From the NCBI GenBank assembly GCA_032629725.1, contig JAFEVB010000009.1:191001-255000 (forward strand): DNA of 64,000 nucleotides. The letters run 5' to 3'. Positions within the stretch are counted from its first letter, which is position 1; every line of letters begins with the position of its first letter. The translations under genes were made by a program, and so were the position numbers. The notes below the pieces were generated by a model. It had not been told where the DNA came from. It saw nothing but the letters and a program-made list of their open reading frames with translations, and ran no database searches. Positions 36,201 through 46,604 of this stretch are shown here, in pieces. The stretch is from Gremmenia infestans (Eukaryota; Ascomycota; Leotiomycetes; Helotiales; Hamatocanthoscyphaceae).

Positions 36201-37061
36201 TGGTACACTGCCCAAGAGAGTTTACTCGACGATCTCATCGCCCAAGCTCCGTCTACACTAGATGCAAGCCAGCAGTCTGCAGCGGTTAAAGCCACAGCCT
36301 GGGGAAATAACGGATACGGCAGCGGTATTGGTGTCGGCACTGGCGGCTCGACATTGACGACCTCAACATCTAGAAATTCGTCTTCGTCGACAGTACCAAC
36401 TTCACTAGGTGTCTCGGAACTCCCAGCAACAGCCTCATCAATCCCACCCCCCAAAACATCATCGTCGCCACCACCAACAACCTCAACCTCGCCCCCGCCC
36501 CCAACAACAACGAGCGCCCCATCCGGCCCCACAGGCTTCCACGTCGTCGCGCTGAAATGCAGCGACAAAAGTTGCCAAGACGCCCTCGAAATCGTGCCCT
36601 CGGCCCAAGACTCCTGCGACACCATCGCCGCGAACCAAGAAGCCTGGTGGGGCGCCGCCTTCCCGCACCCGGCCGAGCAACAGACCGAATCCAACACCAA
36701 CGAGATCGAGCCGTTCACGCTCCTCAAAGACAGTCAGGACTTCGACGTCCTGTATGTATTCGGCGATAACTTCTCCGCGGATCTCTGCGGGACGCCGAAG
36801 CTGAACTTTACCTTTACGCAGAGTGGGGATAAACAGTGGAGTAAGTGATTTGCTTCGCCTTGAAGAAAATGGAAGTCATTGCTAACGTGTGGTGTCTTTG
36901 TAGCTTGGTTGGATACGGATAATAAGTCGGGGACTTGTACTGATAATACGGGGTCGCAGGAGTCGACTTGTAGTCATAATGACTTGACGTATACAGCACA
37001 AGAATTGTTAGTTTGCGTGGAAAAGGATAACCCGGGCTATTGCGCTAGCGTTAGCGTGTGA
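33300..37061 (+). CDS. Large secreted HExxH protein with Ser-rich linkers and Cys-rich tail
   Basis: Eight phase-consistent exons (33300-33417, 33469-33651, 33703-34022, 34115-34270, 34321-34462, 34522-35556, 35623-36840, 36904-37061) give 1,109 residues. The N-terminus, best from the ATG at 33336, is a signal peptide (MKLSFFSLPALFLQVQA). A zincin-like domain has HELTHA, formed across the 34271-34320 intron, then AYGWYNIYNL and NADSLAYFAMG, as in fungal M35-type metallopeptidases. The usual Asp zinc ligand before YG (GTxDxxYG) reads GGPSQAYG, so catalysis is doubtful. Residues about 370-560 are a Ser/Thr linker with a 29-residue tandem repeat. The following segment (VPFVKITLPKDKCA, IGGTLPAFVALDIFPPAG, Cys-rich block) resembles regions found after the catalytic domain of fungal GH18 chitinases. 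The Pro/Ser stretch and a Cys-bearing C-terminal domain end the protein. Wall-associated or secreted location is inferred. Confidence 0.72.
35004..35177 (+). repeat. 87-bp tandem duplication in Ser-rich linker
   Basis: Two adjacent units starting at 35004 and 35091, each beginning GCGAACACTACCAG. The first 60 or so bases are identical, and the end of the second unit has diverged. The unit is a multiple of three, encoding 29 residues, so it keeps the frame of the secreted HExxH protein. Confidence 0.9.
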
Positions 37062-37617
37062 AAGAGTCATGGAAGAACCGTGTCTCAATGTCTCATCGTT
37101 TATATCTTCCTGTCATAGCTTACGGCCACGCAATTTGTGAGAGCAGGATAGAGGTAGGAAAGAAACATGTGTCTCGACTTTCAGGGACTTGTCAAAGAAT
37201 ATCGTCTTTCACAGGAGATATTTGCATGGGAAAGGAGTTTTAAGTTACCTAGCTAGGATAGCTAACGAGAAAATCAAAGAAATCCTAAAGAAATTTCCCT
37301 CCAAAAAACGAAAGAAAAAGAAAAACCCATTCTTTTTTTTCGATATCCATGGCTTCCCAGTTATCCAAAGCAAAAGAATTGAGAAGCACACTTGTGAAAT
37401 ATAGGAGATAAAGGCCGTAAACCACCCCACGTCAACACTCGGTCCCTTCCGATACCAGGACTACCAACTCCCTCTTGCCCAACACCCGAAACATTTCTAC
37501 CGATGATGAACTTGAAAAGAAAAAGAAAAAAATGAAATAAGAATAAATAAGTCTACTCATATCCCTCCTTGCATCTTACCAACAAAGCCATCTTTCATGA
37601 AACGACGACGTAAATGC
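37062..37617. other. Convergent 3' intergenic region
   Basis: Contains purine-rich A/G tracts (37295-37325 and 37510-37540) and a CT tract (37332-37341). No gene seen. Confidence 0.5.
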
Positions 37618-38763
37618 CTAATGTCCCTTACGACGCTGGTGGTCCAACAACTTATCCGTCCTCGGAAACTGACGGGCACAGTTCTGGTCAGGACACGTAT
37701 AGCGGGCGGCATTTGGATCATGCGATCGGGCATGGCGGTCTCGGTCAGCCCTGCGAGAGTAGCTCTTCATGCAGCCTGTGCAGTTGTACCTGGCGATGTT
37801 CTGGCTGGCAGCAGTGACAGGTGCGGGGATTGAAGTGGGCGGCACGGTGGTAGAGGTTGAGTTGAGTCCCGTGGCTTGGCCGAGTGGTGGCATTCCGAGG
37901 CTCTGAATGTCTAATGGCATTCCGAGGTCTTGGATATCTTGCATGTTGGCTGCTGGACCGAAGTTGGTCAAGTCATTCGGGGTGTTCCAGGAAACATTCA
38001 TGTCTGTAAAGTCATTAATTGAGGCTGTGGTGTTATCGTCCTGAGCCGATGTAAGAAATTGATCGAAGACTCCATCTTGAGCGGCGCCAAAGTCCACTGA
38101 TTGTCCAAAAGACAAATCGTGCATCCCGACATCGTAGCCGAAATTCTGGAAGGAAGTCGCGCTAGTGCCGAGGAAGCTTTGCGAAGTGTTGCCAACTGTC
38201 GGCACATATCCGTCACTAGGAGAGCTCACGACAGCATTCTCCGCAGCGGAAATCAAGTGATCAAAAACCAGTGGTCCTTGACCAACATTCTCATATGCAA
38301 TGGAAACACAGCTGGTGTCACCCTCGTCATGCAGGGCTGGGAAGGGTCCATGGTTGTTGTTCGTTGAGAAAGCCTCGACAGCCTGTTGCTGATGTCGAGG
38401 TTTTGCCAAGGCAGACAAGCTGGAAAACCGGAGCTTGAAGATGTCTAGCTCGGCCAATAAGGCGTCAAGGCTATGGTAAGTGGGTTCGGATTGGTTGGAG
38501 AATCGGGCGCTGAGGGCGCTAAGCTCTGCACATGCGCAGAACCAACGATGTTTCAAACTTAGGCATATGTCAGCTCAACCTTTTTTTTTGACTTACGCAA
38601 CCTCTTTGTCATTGACCGCAAGACCAGCGTTGAATGAAGAGGATGAGGGACAATGGTGAAGGGGTCTGTGGGGTCGGTCCTCGTCGTGGGCTATCGTATT
38701 GCGGTGCTGAGAACGCATCGCGGAAGTGCCGCGTAAATCAAACACGTTCGGCCTGATAGACAT
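37618..38763 (-). CDS. C2H2 zinc-finger protein, probable transcription factor
   Basis: Exons 38763-38597 and 38557-37618 encode 368 residues; the GTAAGT...CCTAAG intron is 39 nt, and an A9 run in it appears on the minus strand. Two C2H2 fingers sit at the extreme C-terminus: YNCTGCMKSYSRRADRDRHARSH and YTCPDQNCARQFPRTDKLLDHQRRKGH, separated by a short linker. (The first is listed in parts: C-x2-C then H-x3-H; the second C-x4-C then H-x4-H.) The rest is acidic and rich in Gln, Asn, Ser and Thr with repeated QDLGMPLDIQSLGMPPLG, as in activation regions. The N-terminal 90 residues contain a helical stretch (LDALLAELDIFKLRFSSLSAL). It is transcribed away from another C2H2 gene 311 bp off, so they may share a promoter. 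Targets unknown. Confidence 0.88.
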
Positions 38764-39074
38764 CGTAGAAGATGGCAGTGCTTCTTAATGACTTGGTGAT
38801 ATGTTGGCGCTGAAATAAATATCGACTCTTCTCAAAGATGGTGTAATTTGGTAGAGGCCCCCGAAGCAAGTCGATGGTGAAGAAGGAAAGAAAGGAAGTA
38901 ATCAAAGTGGTTCGAAGAGGGCGCTCGCCTCAATCTGCAGCACGCCTCTAGCGCAGCGCCCCAACGCCCCATTTGGACCACGCAATGCGGACTCCATATA
39001 TTGTTTGAAGCTTCCACCTCAGTTCAGTACTGTTACGACCAATTCAATCTTTACTCTGCAGATGCTTAAAACAA
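38764..39074. promoter_or_regulatory. Divergent promoter between two C2H2 genes
   Basis: Only 311 bp lie between the two start codons. A palindrome-like CACGTG-type E-box is absent here; no site could be assigned. Confidence 0.5.
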
Positions 39075-40395
39075 ATGTTTGACAGCAACACAATTGCCCA
39101 CGTGATTCGAACATTCTGCTATATGATGGAACTCGAGAGCAGCTCTCGATTCCGCTGTGATGACTGCTTCAAAATATTTTCAAGACGTATGGATTACAAG
39201 TAAGTAGTGGGACCATTCCAATCGTTGCTCAAGCACAAACTGACAATGTGAAAGCCGTCATCGAAAGTCTCATGACCGACCGTATCCGTGTTCCTTTTGC
39301 AAAAAAGCATTCGGTCTCAGAGCAGACCGTGAGCGTCACAAGCTTTTACATGGAGGTTTCGAAACGAAATTCAATTGTAATTTTGACGGATGTGGATTTC
39401 GGGGAACGAATCGAAAAGATTATCTCTGGAAACACATGACGAAAAAACACCCACACGAAAACAACCTCCTGCTTACAGAAAATCCACTTCGTAAACGCTA
39501 CTCAGAAGCTATCAAAGAAGTGATGCCGGCGATGAATGACAATGAAAAACGTCTTCAAGTTATTGAACAACTTCTTGAACAACTTCTTGAAGCGGCGAAA
39601 AGAGGCGATGAAAGCACTGTCAGAGTTATTTCCCGGGGGTTGATTACATCCGAAGCCGAAGCCAGGTTCCAGGGCCACGCTGCGTTGCATTTAGCTGCTC
39701 GAGAAGGACTTGAAATGCTTGCAAGGGTATTTCTAGAAACTGGTGGGGATATACACCGCCGGTCAAACGGCGGAGAGACTGCAATCTTCATGGCTATCAA
39801 AGCAGGGCACGCAGCAGTGGTTCGGCTATTTCTTGAGAACGGGGCCAGCGCGCATGAGAAGTCACACGATTCATTCTTTGCCGTGTCGCCATTGCATAAA
39901 GCGGTCGAGTGTGGGCACGTCGAGGTAGTGAAGATACTAATTGAGTATGGATGCATTCCAGAGAAGATAACAAGATGTTCAAACGCGTTGTTACATTCCA
40001 TTTATCGCAAGGACGAGACGATGGTGGCTTTGCTTCTCGAAAATGGAGCAGACATAAATCAGAGAGGATCGTGCGGGGAAATACTTTTACATGCTGCAAC
40101 ACAAGCTGGGCCAGGGCTTACGAAGCTTGTTCTCAAGGCAAAGCCCAATCTTGAAATTGGAGATTGGCGTGGATGGTCACCATTATACAATCATGTTTTA
40201 TCTAGATCCATCAACACTGAGGTTGCGTCGCTCCTCATCGAAGCAGGAGCAAACATCTCACCTTATTTTTGGAAAAGATTCCCCCCAGAACTTCAAGAGA
40301 AATATGCCGACCGCTGCCCGGTTCAATCACTAGAGGATTATCCATCCACCCCTTGGAGAGGTGGCCATGGGCGATTTGGGTCGGGAAATGAATGA
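39075..40395 (+). CDS. C2H2 zinc-finger / ankyrin-repeat fusion protein
   Basis: Exon 1 is 39075-39199, exon 2 is 39255-40395; 421 residues. The intron (GTAAGT...GAAAG) lies inside finger 1, whose ligands are Cys28, Cys31, His44 and His48. Finger 2 uses Cys54, Cys57, His70, His74. Finger 3 uses Cys83, Cys88, His102, His107. After a helical linker (VIEQLLEQLLEAAKRGD) come ankyrin repeats: GHAALHLAAREGLEMLARVFLE, GETAIFMAIKAGHAAVVRLFLE, SPLHKAVECGHVEVVKILIE, ETMVALLLENGADINQRG, then weaker copies to about residue 390. Nucleic-acid binding with a protein-interaction platform is inferred. Proteins joining C2H2 fingers and ankyrins occur in Pezizomycotina, but this one's role is unknown. Without the small first exon, the first finger would be missed. 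Confidence 0.85.
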
Positions 40396-41031
40396 TAGCA
40401 AGGAGAAGGAAGACGAGAGACTTCTCAAGGGGGACAACATGCAACCCGCAGTACCATAGCCAGCACTGACATACTTCACCATCTCAGACGATGATGCGAT
40501 ATCAGGCCAGAAGAGGAAAATAACGCAAAGAGGAATCTGAAAGAACGATGCAGGAAGATGTTGTGTTTTGTGAGCGTCGAGGTCGAGGTCGAGCAGCAGC
40601 ACAGACCACCAGAAACTGCTGAGACTTAGTTGGCGCTAGCTGTTTAGCGTCGAACCATTTCATCTTCCCCTAGCCCCCCTTGTTTACAGAAAATAGAATC
40701 TTGAAAACCGCTGGACATAAAAAGTAGCGCTTCTTATTGAGTTTTAATGTCCCATGCTACCTAGCATATGATAAAGTGGTGCCGCTTTTCCCTATCTACC
40801 ATAAGCCTTCCTCAAGTTTTTATGGAGAAAGCCGTAAAACACTACTACAGGACTTAATAGGGAGTTGACAACTTGACATGCAAGCTGCATAGTTTGATCT
40901 TTTTTAGTGTATTACACATATATTCCCTTTAGTACCAAGGCCTTGTCTTGAGAATACAAATCTACAAGACTATTTCCTTATTTTGTAGCCTGCACAGTGT
41001 ATTCTCTCGTTGAATGGTCCATCGATTAGTC
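40396..41031. other. Intergenic region
   Basis: Convergent 3' ends of the C2H2-ankyrin and esterase genes. AT-rich, no gene seen. Confidence 0.5.
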
Positions 41032-42115
41032 TCACAGCCAAGATTGTCTCACAAATTCCATGGCGCCGATTGCATGCAATTCCCAGGATGTCTTCACAAG
41101 GTCAAAAGCATGGTCCTCCCCAGGCGCTATGTCAAATCTGATTGTAGTATCCGGCAATTTCTCCCGAACCAAGTCAACAAATTTGTGCGAAGCTCGAATA
41201 TGGACGACGGTGTCATCATCGCCGTGCAACATCCAGCTAAATATGTCAGTATACTTTTGTATTTCCTGAATAGAATCACTTCCAACGTACATTTTCCTAG
41301 GTAGTTTTGCACCGGCCTTTATCCTCTCCATAGGTAGAAACTCAGGCTGATTCAGATTTCTATTGTCAAAGATTTCTGAATCGAATATCCCGTACTGAGC
41401 AGCTCCGACGGCAAATGGTGGTCTTTCGAGCTCAGCCCTGCTTGCAATCGTTTTTCGCGTCTCTTTGATCCAAGCAACAACTGCATCCTTAGATGGGATG
41501 TCTTCCCGAGGAAATCGTAGTATAGTAGGTTCTTCAGCGGTAGGACCCTTGACAATCAAGTCGTCCTTGGGGTCCACAAAGGGATACGCGGCTGCGACCG
41601 CAGAGATATCATTCGGATGCGACAACGCCAGTTGCATCACACAATAACCACCGGCTGAGCCACCAGTAAGAAGTAGGTGAGAAAAGTCGGCAGAATGGCC
41701 AGGAGCATGCCGCTCAAGCGTTTTAGGTAGATGGGAGCGCGTCCATTGCCAGAAGTCTTCAAGGTCTTCCAGCTGATCTGCCACGCCGTTTGCTGAGGGG
41801 AGGAGGCGATAATCTGGGGACACAATAATAGCAGAGTTCTCAATTGCAAGCTTGATGACCCATGGTGCGAAGAAGGGAGCGAAGAGGCAGTGTCCGTACA
41901 CGAGGAAACCTCCGTGGATATTAAAGATGACGGGGTGCGAACCCGGTTTGAGATCCTTCGGGATCAAGACCGCGGTTTTGATATCGTGCGAGTCAACCGT
42001 CTTGTAACTGCAAAGTTATTAGCTTGAAATGCAAGAAATTTATAATAAGGACTCACGTTTCTTCAAAGACAGTGAAGCGTGCAAATATAGAGTCGTCTGG
42101 CCAAATACCCGCCAT
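41032..42115 (-). CDS. Alpha/beta-hydrolase (hormone-sensitive-lipase-like esterase)
   Basis: Three exons, 42115-42057, 42007-41291 and 41236-41032, encode 326 residues. The oxyanion-hole motif HGG lies at about 50-52 (NIHGGFLVYG); the nucleophile is near Ser137 in LLLTGGSAGGYCV (G-x-S-x-G); the acid is in WMLHGDDDTVV and the His in GEDHAFDL. The 54-nt intron between PRK and WMLHG is a multiple of three, so its retention would insert 18 residues rather than break the frame; splicing is preferred because family sequence runs straight from the strand into HG-x-x-D. No signal peptide, so intracellular. Such enzymes hydrolyse short acyl esters or lactones. Divergent from the sugar epimerase gene, and its promoter holds a CGG-N11-CCG site, linking it to the nearby Zn2Cys6 regulator. 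Confidence 0.9.
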
Positions 42116-42504
42116 TTTCTTATTTTTGAATGACAAGAGGTCGAAATTCCTAGTGAAGACTGCCTGCTTTGGAAAGTCTGAAGACTGAATTGATGCTTTC
42201 AAAATCCCGGCATAGAAATTTAGTTATAGATATAAATTACTAGCGGAAGCTGACCTTCCGTTTCGGTATTGACATTAAGGTACCAACTTGCAAGCTCCAC
42301 TTCCCGCTCAGCAATAAGCGGAAGGACCCACTTTCCGTTCACTCGAGCGAAACACCCCGTACATCCTGGTTGCTTCCGTCTGTACACTATAATAAGAGAA
42401 TACATGTGTGTCTTCTTGGTTAGGACCTTTCAAGTATAGAATTCATTTTTAACATACTGATTCAGACAACGACTGCGAACCTATCACTCCAAAACCTTCG
42501 TACA
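42116..42504. promoter_or_regulatory. Divergent promoter, esterase / epimerase, with CGG/CCG motifs
   Basis: 389 bp between start codons. It contains CGG-N11-CCG at 42244-42260 (CGGAAGCTGACCTTCCG), CGG-N13-CCG at 42319-42337 and a further CTTCCG at 42373-42378. Zn2Cys6 proteins of the Gal4 type bind inverted CGG/CCG triplets. The arrangement suggests joint control of both genes. Confidence 0.6.
42244..42260. promoter_or_regulatory. Gal4-like CGG-N11-CCG site 1
   Basis: The bases CGGAAGCTGACCTTCCG form an inverted CGG/CCG pair with 11-bp spacing. Its right half (ACCTTCCG) is identical to that of site 2 at 43734-43750. Binding is a prediction. Confidence 0.5.
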
Positions 42505-43395
42505 ATGCACCTTTCTTCACACACTTGGATGCGGCCAGAACCGCTAGAGCACACCCTGAAGCGTCTCAACCGCCTGGGATATTCCAGCATTGAACTCGCT
42601 GGCGAATCTACTATCTATCCGACCCGAGACACTCGACAGCTGCTGGAACAATACAATATCAAATGCTGGGGAACGGTTACAATCCAACACGGGACTCGGG
42701 ACTTAACGGCAGCGGATCCGCAACAACGCAGAGACACAATTCAGTACATGAAAGATGTTGTCTTAATGTGCGCCGAGTTGGGAGGCAAGATCGTGACAGT
42801 CGTCCCAGGCAGAGTAGGAAAGCTCGTTCCCACCTCAACGCCTGAGAATGAGTGGAAATGGGTCGTGGAGGGTCTCCGCGAGATTGCGGCCCTTGCCAAA
42901 GAGAAGAACATTAGAATCGGGCTTGAACCTCTCAATCGATTCGAGACATATTTTCTGAACCGAACAGACCAGGCACTGGCACTTGCCGACGAAGTCGGCT
43001 ACGGATGTGGAATCGCATTTGACCCTTTCCACATAGCGCTCGAGGAGAAGGATCTTTTAGCGGCTATTCGGTCATGCGGGTCTCGGATTATCGACTTCCA
43101 TGTTGCGGACAATAATCGCCTCGCTGCTGGACATGGATCTTTCGATTGGAGTAAGATTATGTCTGTGTTGGCTGAAGTTGGCTACGACGGTGGCTTGGCC
43201 GTCGAATGTATGCCTCCAATTGATCGCACACCGGTGGGAAAGTTTGGTGCCGAGCAGTTGGAAACAGAGGCCTTGGATGTTCTTCCGGAGCAGCTTCAAT
43301 TTATTGTTGATCACGGTTCTGGGGTGCTTTCGGATGGATATTATACCGAACTGTTACGACAATCGGCGGAAACAATACGGCCTTTCTTAAACTAG
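42505..43395 (+). CDS. Sugar phosphate isomerase/epimerase-like TIM-barrel protein
   Basis: Intron-free gene of 296 residues in the xylose-isomerase-like TIM-barrel superfamily (AP endonuclease 2 / D-tagatose 3-epimerase relatives). The blocks YSSIELAGE, ELGGKIVTVVPG, IRIGLEPLNRFE, IAFDPFHIALEE, IIDFHVADNNRLAAGHGSFDW and GGLAVECMPP provide the expected metal-binding Glu, Asp, His and Glu in order. Members interconvert ketoses at C3 or isomerise hydroxy-acids and inositol derivatives; the substrate cannot be read. No targeting signal. It sits divergent from an esterase and just upstream of a Zn2Cys6 regulator, so a small catabolic module for an esterified sugar or polyol is a plausible inference. 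Confidence 0.9.
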   Translation: MHLSSHTWMRPEPLEHTLKRLNRLGYSSIELAGESTIYPTRDTRQLLEQYNIKCWGTVTIQHGTRDLTAADPQQRRDTIQYMKDVVLMCAELGGKIVTVVPGRVGKLVPTSTPENEWKWVVEGLREIAALAKEKNIRIGLEPLNRFETYFLNRTDQALALADEVGYGCGIAFDPFHIALEEKDLLAAIRSCGSRIIDFHVADNNRLAAGHGSFDWSKIMSVLAEVGYDGGLAVECMPPIDRTPVGKFGAEQLETEALDVLPEQLQFIVDHGSGVLSDGYYTELLRQSAETIRPFLN

Positions 43396-43999
43396 AGGTT
43401 AGTTCTTGTGATCAGAGTGCATCGGAGGCTGTATCGTTAAGGTAAAGCATCGACCTATACCATTGCAGTATTTACATAGCTTTCAGATGAAATTTTATAA
43501 ATATTTGGCCCTGACAGACAGCTGTGATTGGTCTTCCTTTACGACGGAGAAGAACATTTTTACTTCATTCGAGTTCACTCTGTAATAACCTAAAGCGGTG
43601 GAGATCGAGACTGGATGTGGTGTAAAACTCAAAACGGAAAAAACACCATACCATGTCCCCTTTATTTGTCGCTTAGCAACCTCGTCCTTCGGAAAGTGGG
43701 GGTCGGAATTGCTAGTTAATTCCGCTTATTAAGCGGATCTTCACCTTCCGCGAGTGTCTTCTGAGAAATCTTTCTACCACCAGTCTGATTAATGCAACTT
43801 CCTTTATCTTGTGATCTTCCAGTGAGTGAAGAAAAGTGGTGGTGTATCTTGCGTCCATCGTGCATCATTGCACCCATTGGGGTCCTGTCCACTGTGTGGC
43901 TTCAAGAAGCTAGGCTGAAGCTTTCAAGCCTACGCCTTCTTGGCATAAGTGGAATTAACGTGCGAGCTCAAGTAACCGGTTTTAGTATTATTCAGCGGC
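43396..43999. promoter_or_regulatory. Promoter region of the Zn2Cys6 gene, with CGG/CCG elements
   Basis: No gene. Holds the 17-bp palindrome TCCGCTTATTAAGCGGA at 43721-43737 (8-bp arms, 1-bp centre), whose right arm overlaps CGG-N11-CCG at 43734-43750. Also CTTCGGAAAG at 43688-43697 and GTCGGAA at 43702-43708. These resemble the elements in the esterase/epimerase promoter. Confidence 0.6.
43734..43750. promoter_or_regulatory. Gal4-like CGG-N11-CCG site 2
   Basis: CGGATCTTCACCTTCCG: inverted CGG/CCG with 11-bp spacing, 250 bp upstream of the Zn2Cys6 start codon. Together with the overlapping palindrome it suggests autoregulation. Confidence 0.5.
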
Positions 44000-46604
44000 A
44001 TGTCGAGTGATAGTCCTCCCGCAGCCCAAAGGCGGAAGCAGCGGGTAGATGTCGCCTGTGACTTTTGTCGCCAGAGAAAGGTACCCAATGACCCTCTCCA
44101 CAGCTGTGCCAAATGGCTTACAGAATCAGCTGGGCTGTAACAACGCGAAGCCTAAGTGCGAGAACTGCTATGAGAACCAGAAGGAATGTTCTTATAGTGT
44201 GCGGATCCGGAAAGAAAGGTCTGTTTCCTGCTCCTCATTGCTTTGGATATGAAATAATATGCTCATGCTAGCTTTAGACCTTCCAATTCTCGCATTATTA
44301 GTCTGAAGGAAGAAAATGTCCGCTTACGCAAGGAGCTGGAGAGACTGCAATCTGTACCAAGTTTTCAAGAGCCACGAATCCGGGATGAAGCCCGGCAGGT
44401 CGTTGCATCTAGCACATTGGGGCCATTGGCTTCTAGGAGCTTAGGAAGAACTTTATCAAGTGAAAAGCAACTCACCAAGGTATCTCAAACATCAGATCGA
44501 GGCCACAATACGAATGCGTTTACAGAGATAAATCCGTCTCCGGATTCTCATGGCACTCAGTTCCACGGACCGACGAGTGCCATGTTTGATGGAAAGTATC
44601 CACTCGAAAGAAGGAATGTCGACTCCATTGCTGTTGTGGATACATCACAAAGAGCTCAACTATTGGCCGAATCTGCAAGGCAACGTATGTTGCATTTTCT
44701 ACTCACTCCCTCAAACCCATCCTTGATAGTCAGGGGCAGCTGGTTAACTAGCCATGATTAGGCCAACTGGAGCTCATCAATCTTCGTTCAGGGAAGCTCA
44801 ACTTCGACGGACTCGACCCCGAACTCGGCATGGTTCTTTTATCGGTCTTTTGGAACCGCCAGCACGCTACTGGGTCAATCGTATATCGGCCATGTTTTAT
44901 GAGGGACATGGCAAGTAAAGGTCCCTACTTCTCCCCGCTACTTTTGAATACCATCTTCTTCGTTGCCTCGAAACACGTTGCTTCGAAAGACGGCCCAAGA
45001 CTGGAAGGATCGTGTAATAGCATCGACGATTGCAACTCGGGCCTACTATTCCGACGAAAGGTGGACAACATCCTCCATCATCCCGAGGCCCAGGTATTAT
45101 GCAAGAGCAGCATCACGACTGTTCAAGCTCTACTTATTATGTCAGACGCGCTCTTCTCTTGGTGTGATGAAAGAAGTCTCTCGTGGCATTACCTAGGCAT
45201 TGCTATTAACATGATCATCGACCTCGGGATTCATTCCGAGAAATCCACACTTATGCTTGCCAAATCTCATTCGCCGGAGGAGATGGAGACACATCGGCGA
45301 CTATTCTGGGCTGCATTTGGTAAGATTATATTAATCATCCATACATGGTTATATATTAATAACACCGAACAGTTCTGGACAAGGTACAAGCCATCTATCA
45401 AGGGCGTCCAGCTCGTTTACGAGACATGGACAATAGTGTACCCATGATATTCCTAGACGACTATGAAGAGCTTGAACCTTTCGCCACATTGGGCTACTCA
45501 GCAACCCCTGGCGATGCAGGCCTGCCTACTCATAGCGTTACAACTTTTGAGCACCTTTGCAAGCTTAGTGTCATTGCAGATCGCATACTATACAGCCTAT
45601 ACGCGGAGAAAAGCTCACAAATGGATGCCGAGGAACTCTTTCGAACATCGCAGATTTTACACCGTGATCTTGCAAGATGGCATGAATCTTTGCCAGCACA
45701 TCTCTCGATTGATTTTGATGCTTCTGGTCGTCCTAATACCTCAAGTGGATGCGTAGTTCTTCCTCACACCCTATCTCTAATGTAAGCCCACCTCCATCCC
45801 TAAACAAATTCCAATTGCATCGTTAACGCTAAAAACAGATCAATGTTCCACGCCCTCCTCATCCTCCTCCACCGCCCCTTCGTCTCAGAAGGTCACCTCA
45901 AATCAACCGCTACATCCGCCACCAGCGCCGCCTTCACCATCTGTGACACTGCAGCTTCAAACATCGACGTGCTCCTAAAATGGTACAAATCACAATGGTG
46001 CATCAAATCCCCTCCATACTTTATATCCTACTCCACATACGTAAGCGCAACTATCCACGTTCGTACCGCTGCACAAAAGCCTCCAGGTTCGAAAGCCCAT
46101 GTACGCCTGAGGAATTGTCTCGAGATACTTTCAGAGCATCAGGTTGTGTGTCATGCTCCACGCCGAGCGATGAGTATTCTACTTGGCTTAGTCCGTCGGC
46201 TCAAAGTCGATGTTGGGGGTGCGTTTACTGCTTCCGTTTCTCGCACTGCGGAGTGCGAGGAGACATCAACTTCTTGCGGCAATGCAAGATCGTCTTTCCT
46301 CGAGAGTTCTTCGAATTATGATCCCTTGAGGAAAGTTCATACACCTGAGATAGTGGGGGCCACGGACACCTCCGACTTAATAGCCCAGCACCCGATCCAA
46401 CTTCCAAACGCAACCTCCGTGTCAGACGACATACCATCAGAGTCAATTAACAACCACTGCTTTAGTCAAACCGATCCCTCATTTCAGCCAGTTGATTACA
46501 GCTTCGACGAAACACTTCCTGATATGTCTTTCGCTTTCGATCCACTTTTCGGATTCAACGATTTCGATTTCGACATCAATATGAATCTAGAACTAGGACT
46601 CTGA
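44000..46604 (+). CDS. Zn2Cys6 transcription factor with fungal-specific regulatory domain
   Basis: Six exons (44000-44080, 44130-44218, 44278-44684, 44762-45319, 45373-45781, 45839-46604) encode 769 residues with all phases matched. The binuclear zinc cluster uses Cys20, Cys23, Cys30, Cys37, Cys40 and Cys47 (C-x2-C-x6-C-x6-C-x2-C-x6-C) and is split by the first intron just after CRQRK. A coiled coil follows (ISLKEENVRLRKELERLQSV), the usual dimerisation element. The middle homology (Fungal_trans) region spans about residues 200-560: RPCFMRDMASKGPYFSPLLLNTIFF, TVQALLIMSDALFSW, MIIDLGIHS, RRLFWAAFVLDKVQA. The C-terminal 60 residues are acidic and aromatic (FDETLPDMSFAFDPLFGFNDFDFDI), a likely activation domain. 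It probably controls the adjacent esterase and epimerase through CGG sites; the ligand is unknown. Confidence 0.93.

Noticed and set aside
36017..36727. 236-codon minus-strand open frame
   Set aside because: Antisense shadow of the Ser/Pro-rich region of the secreted HExxH protein; Val/Gly/Asp composition mirrors the sense codons.
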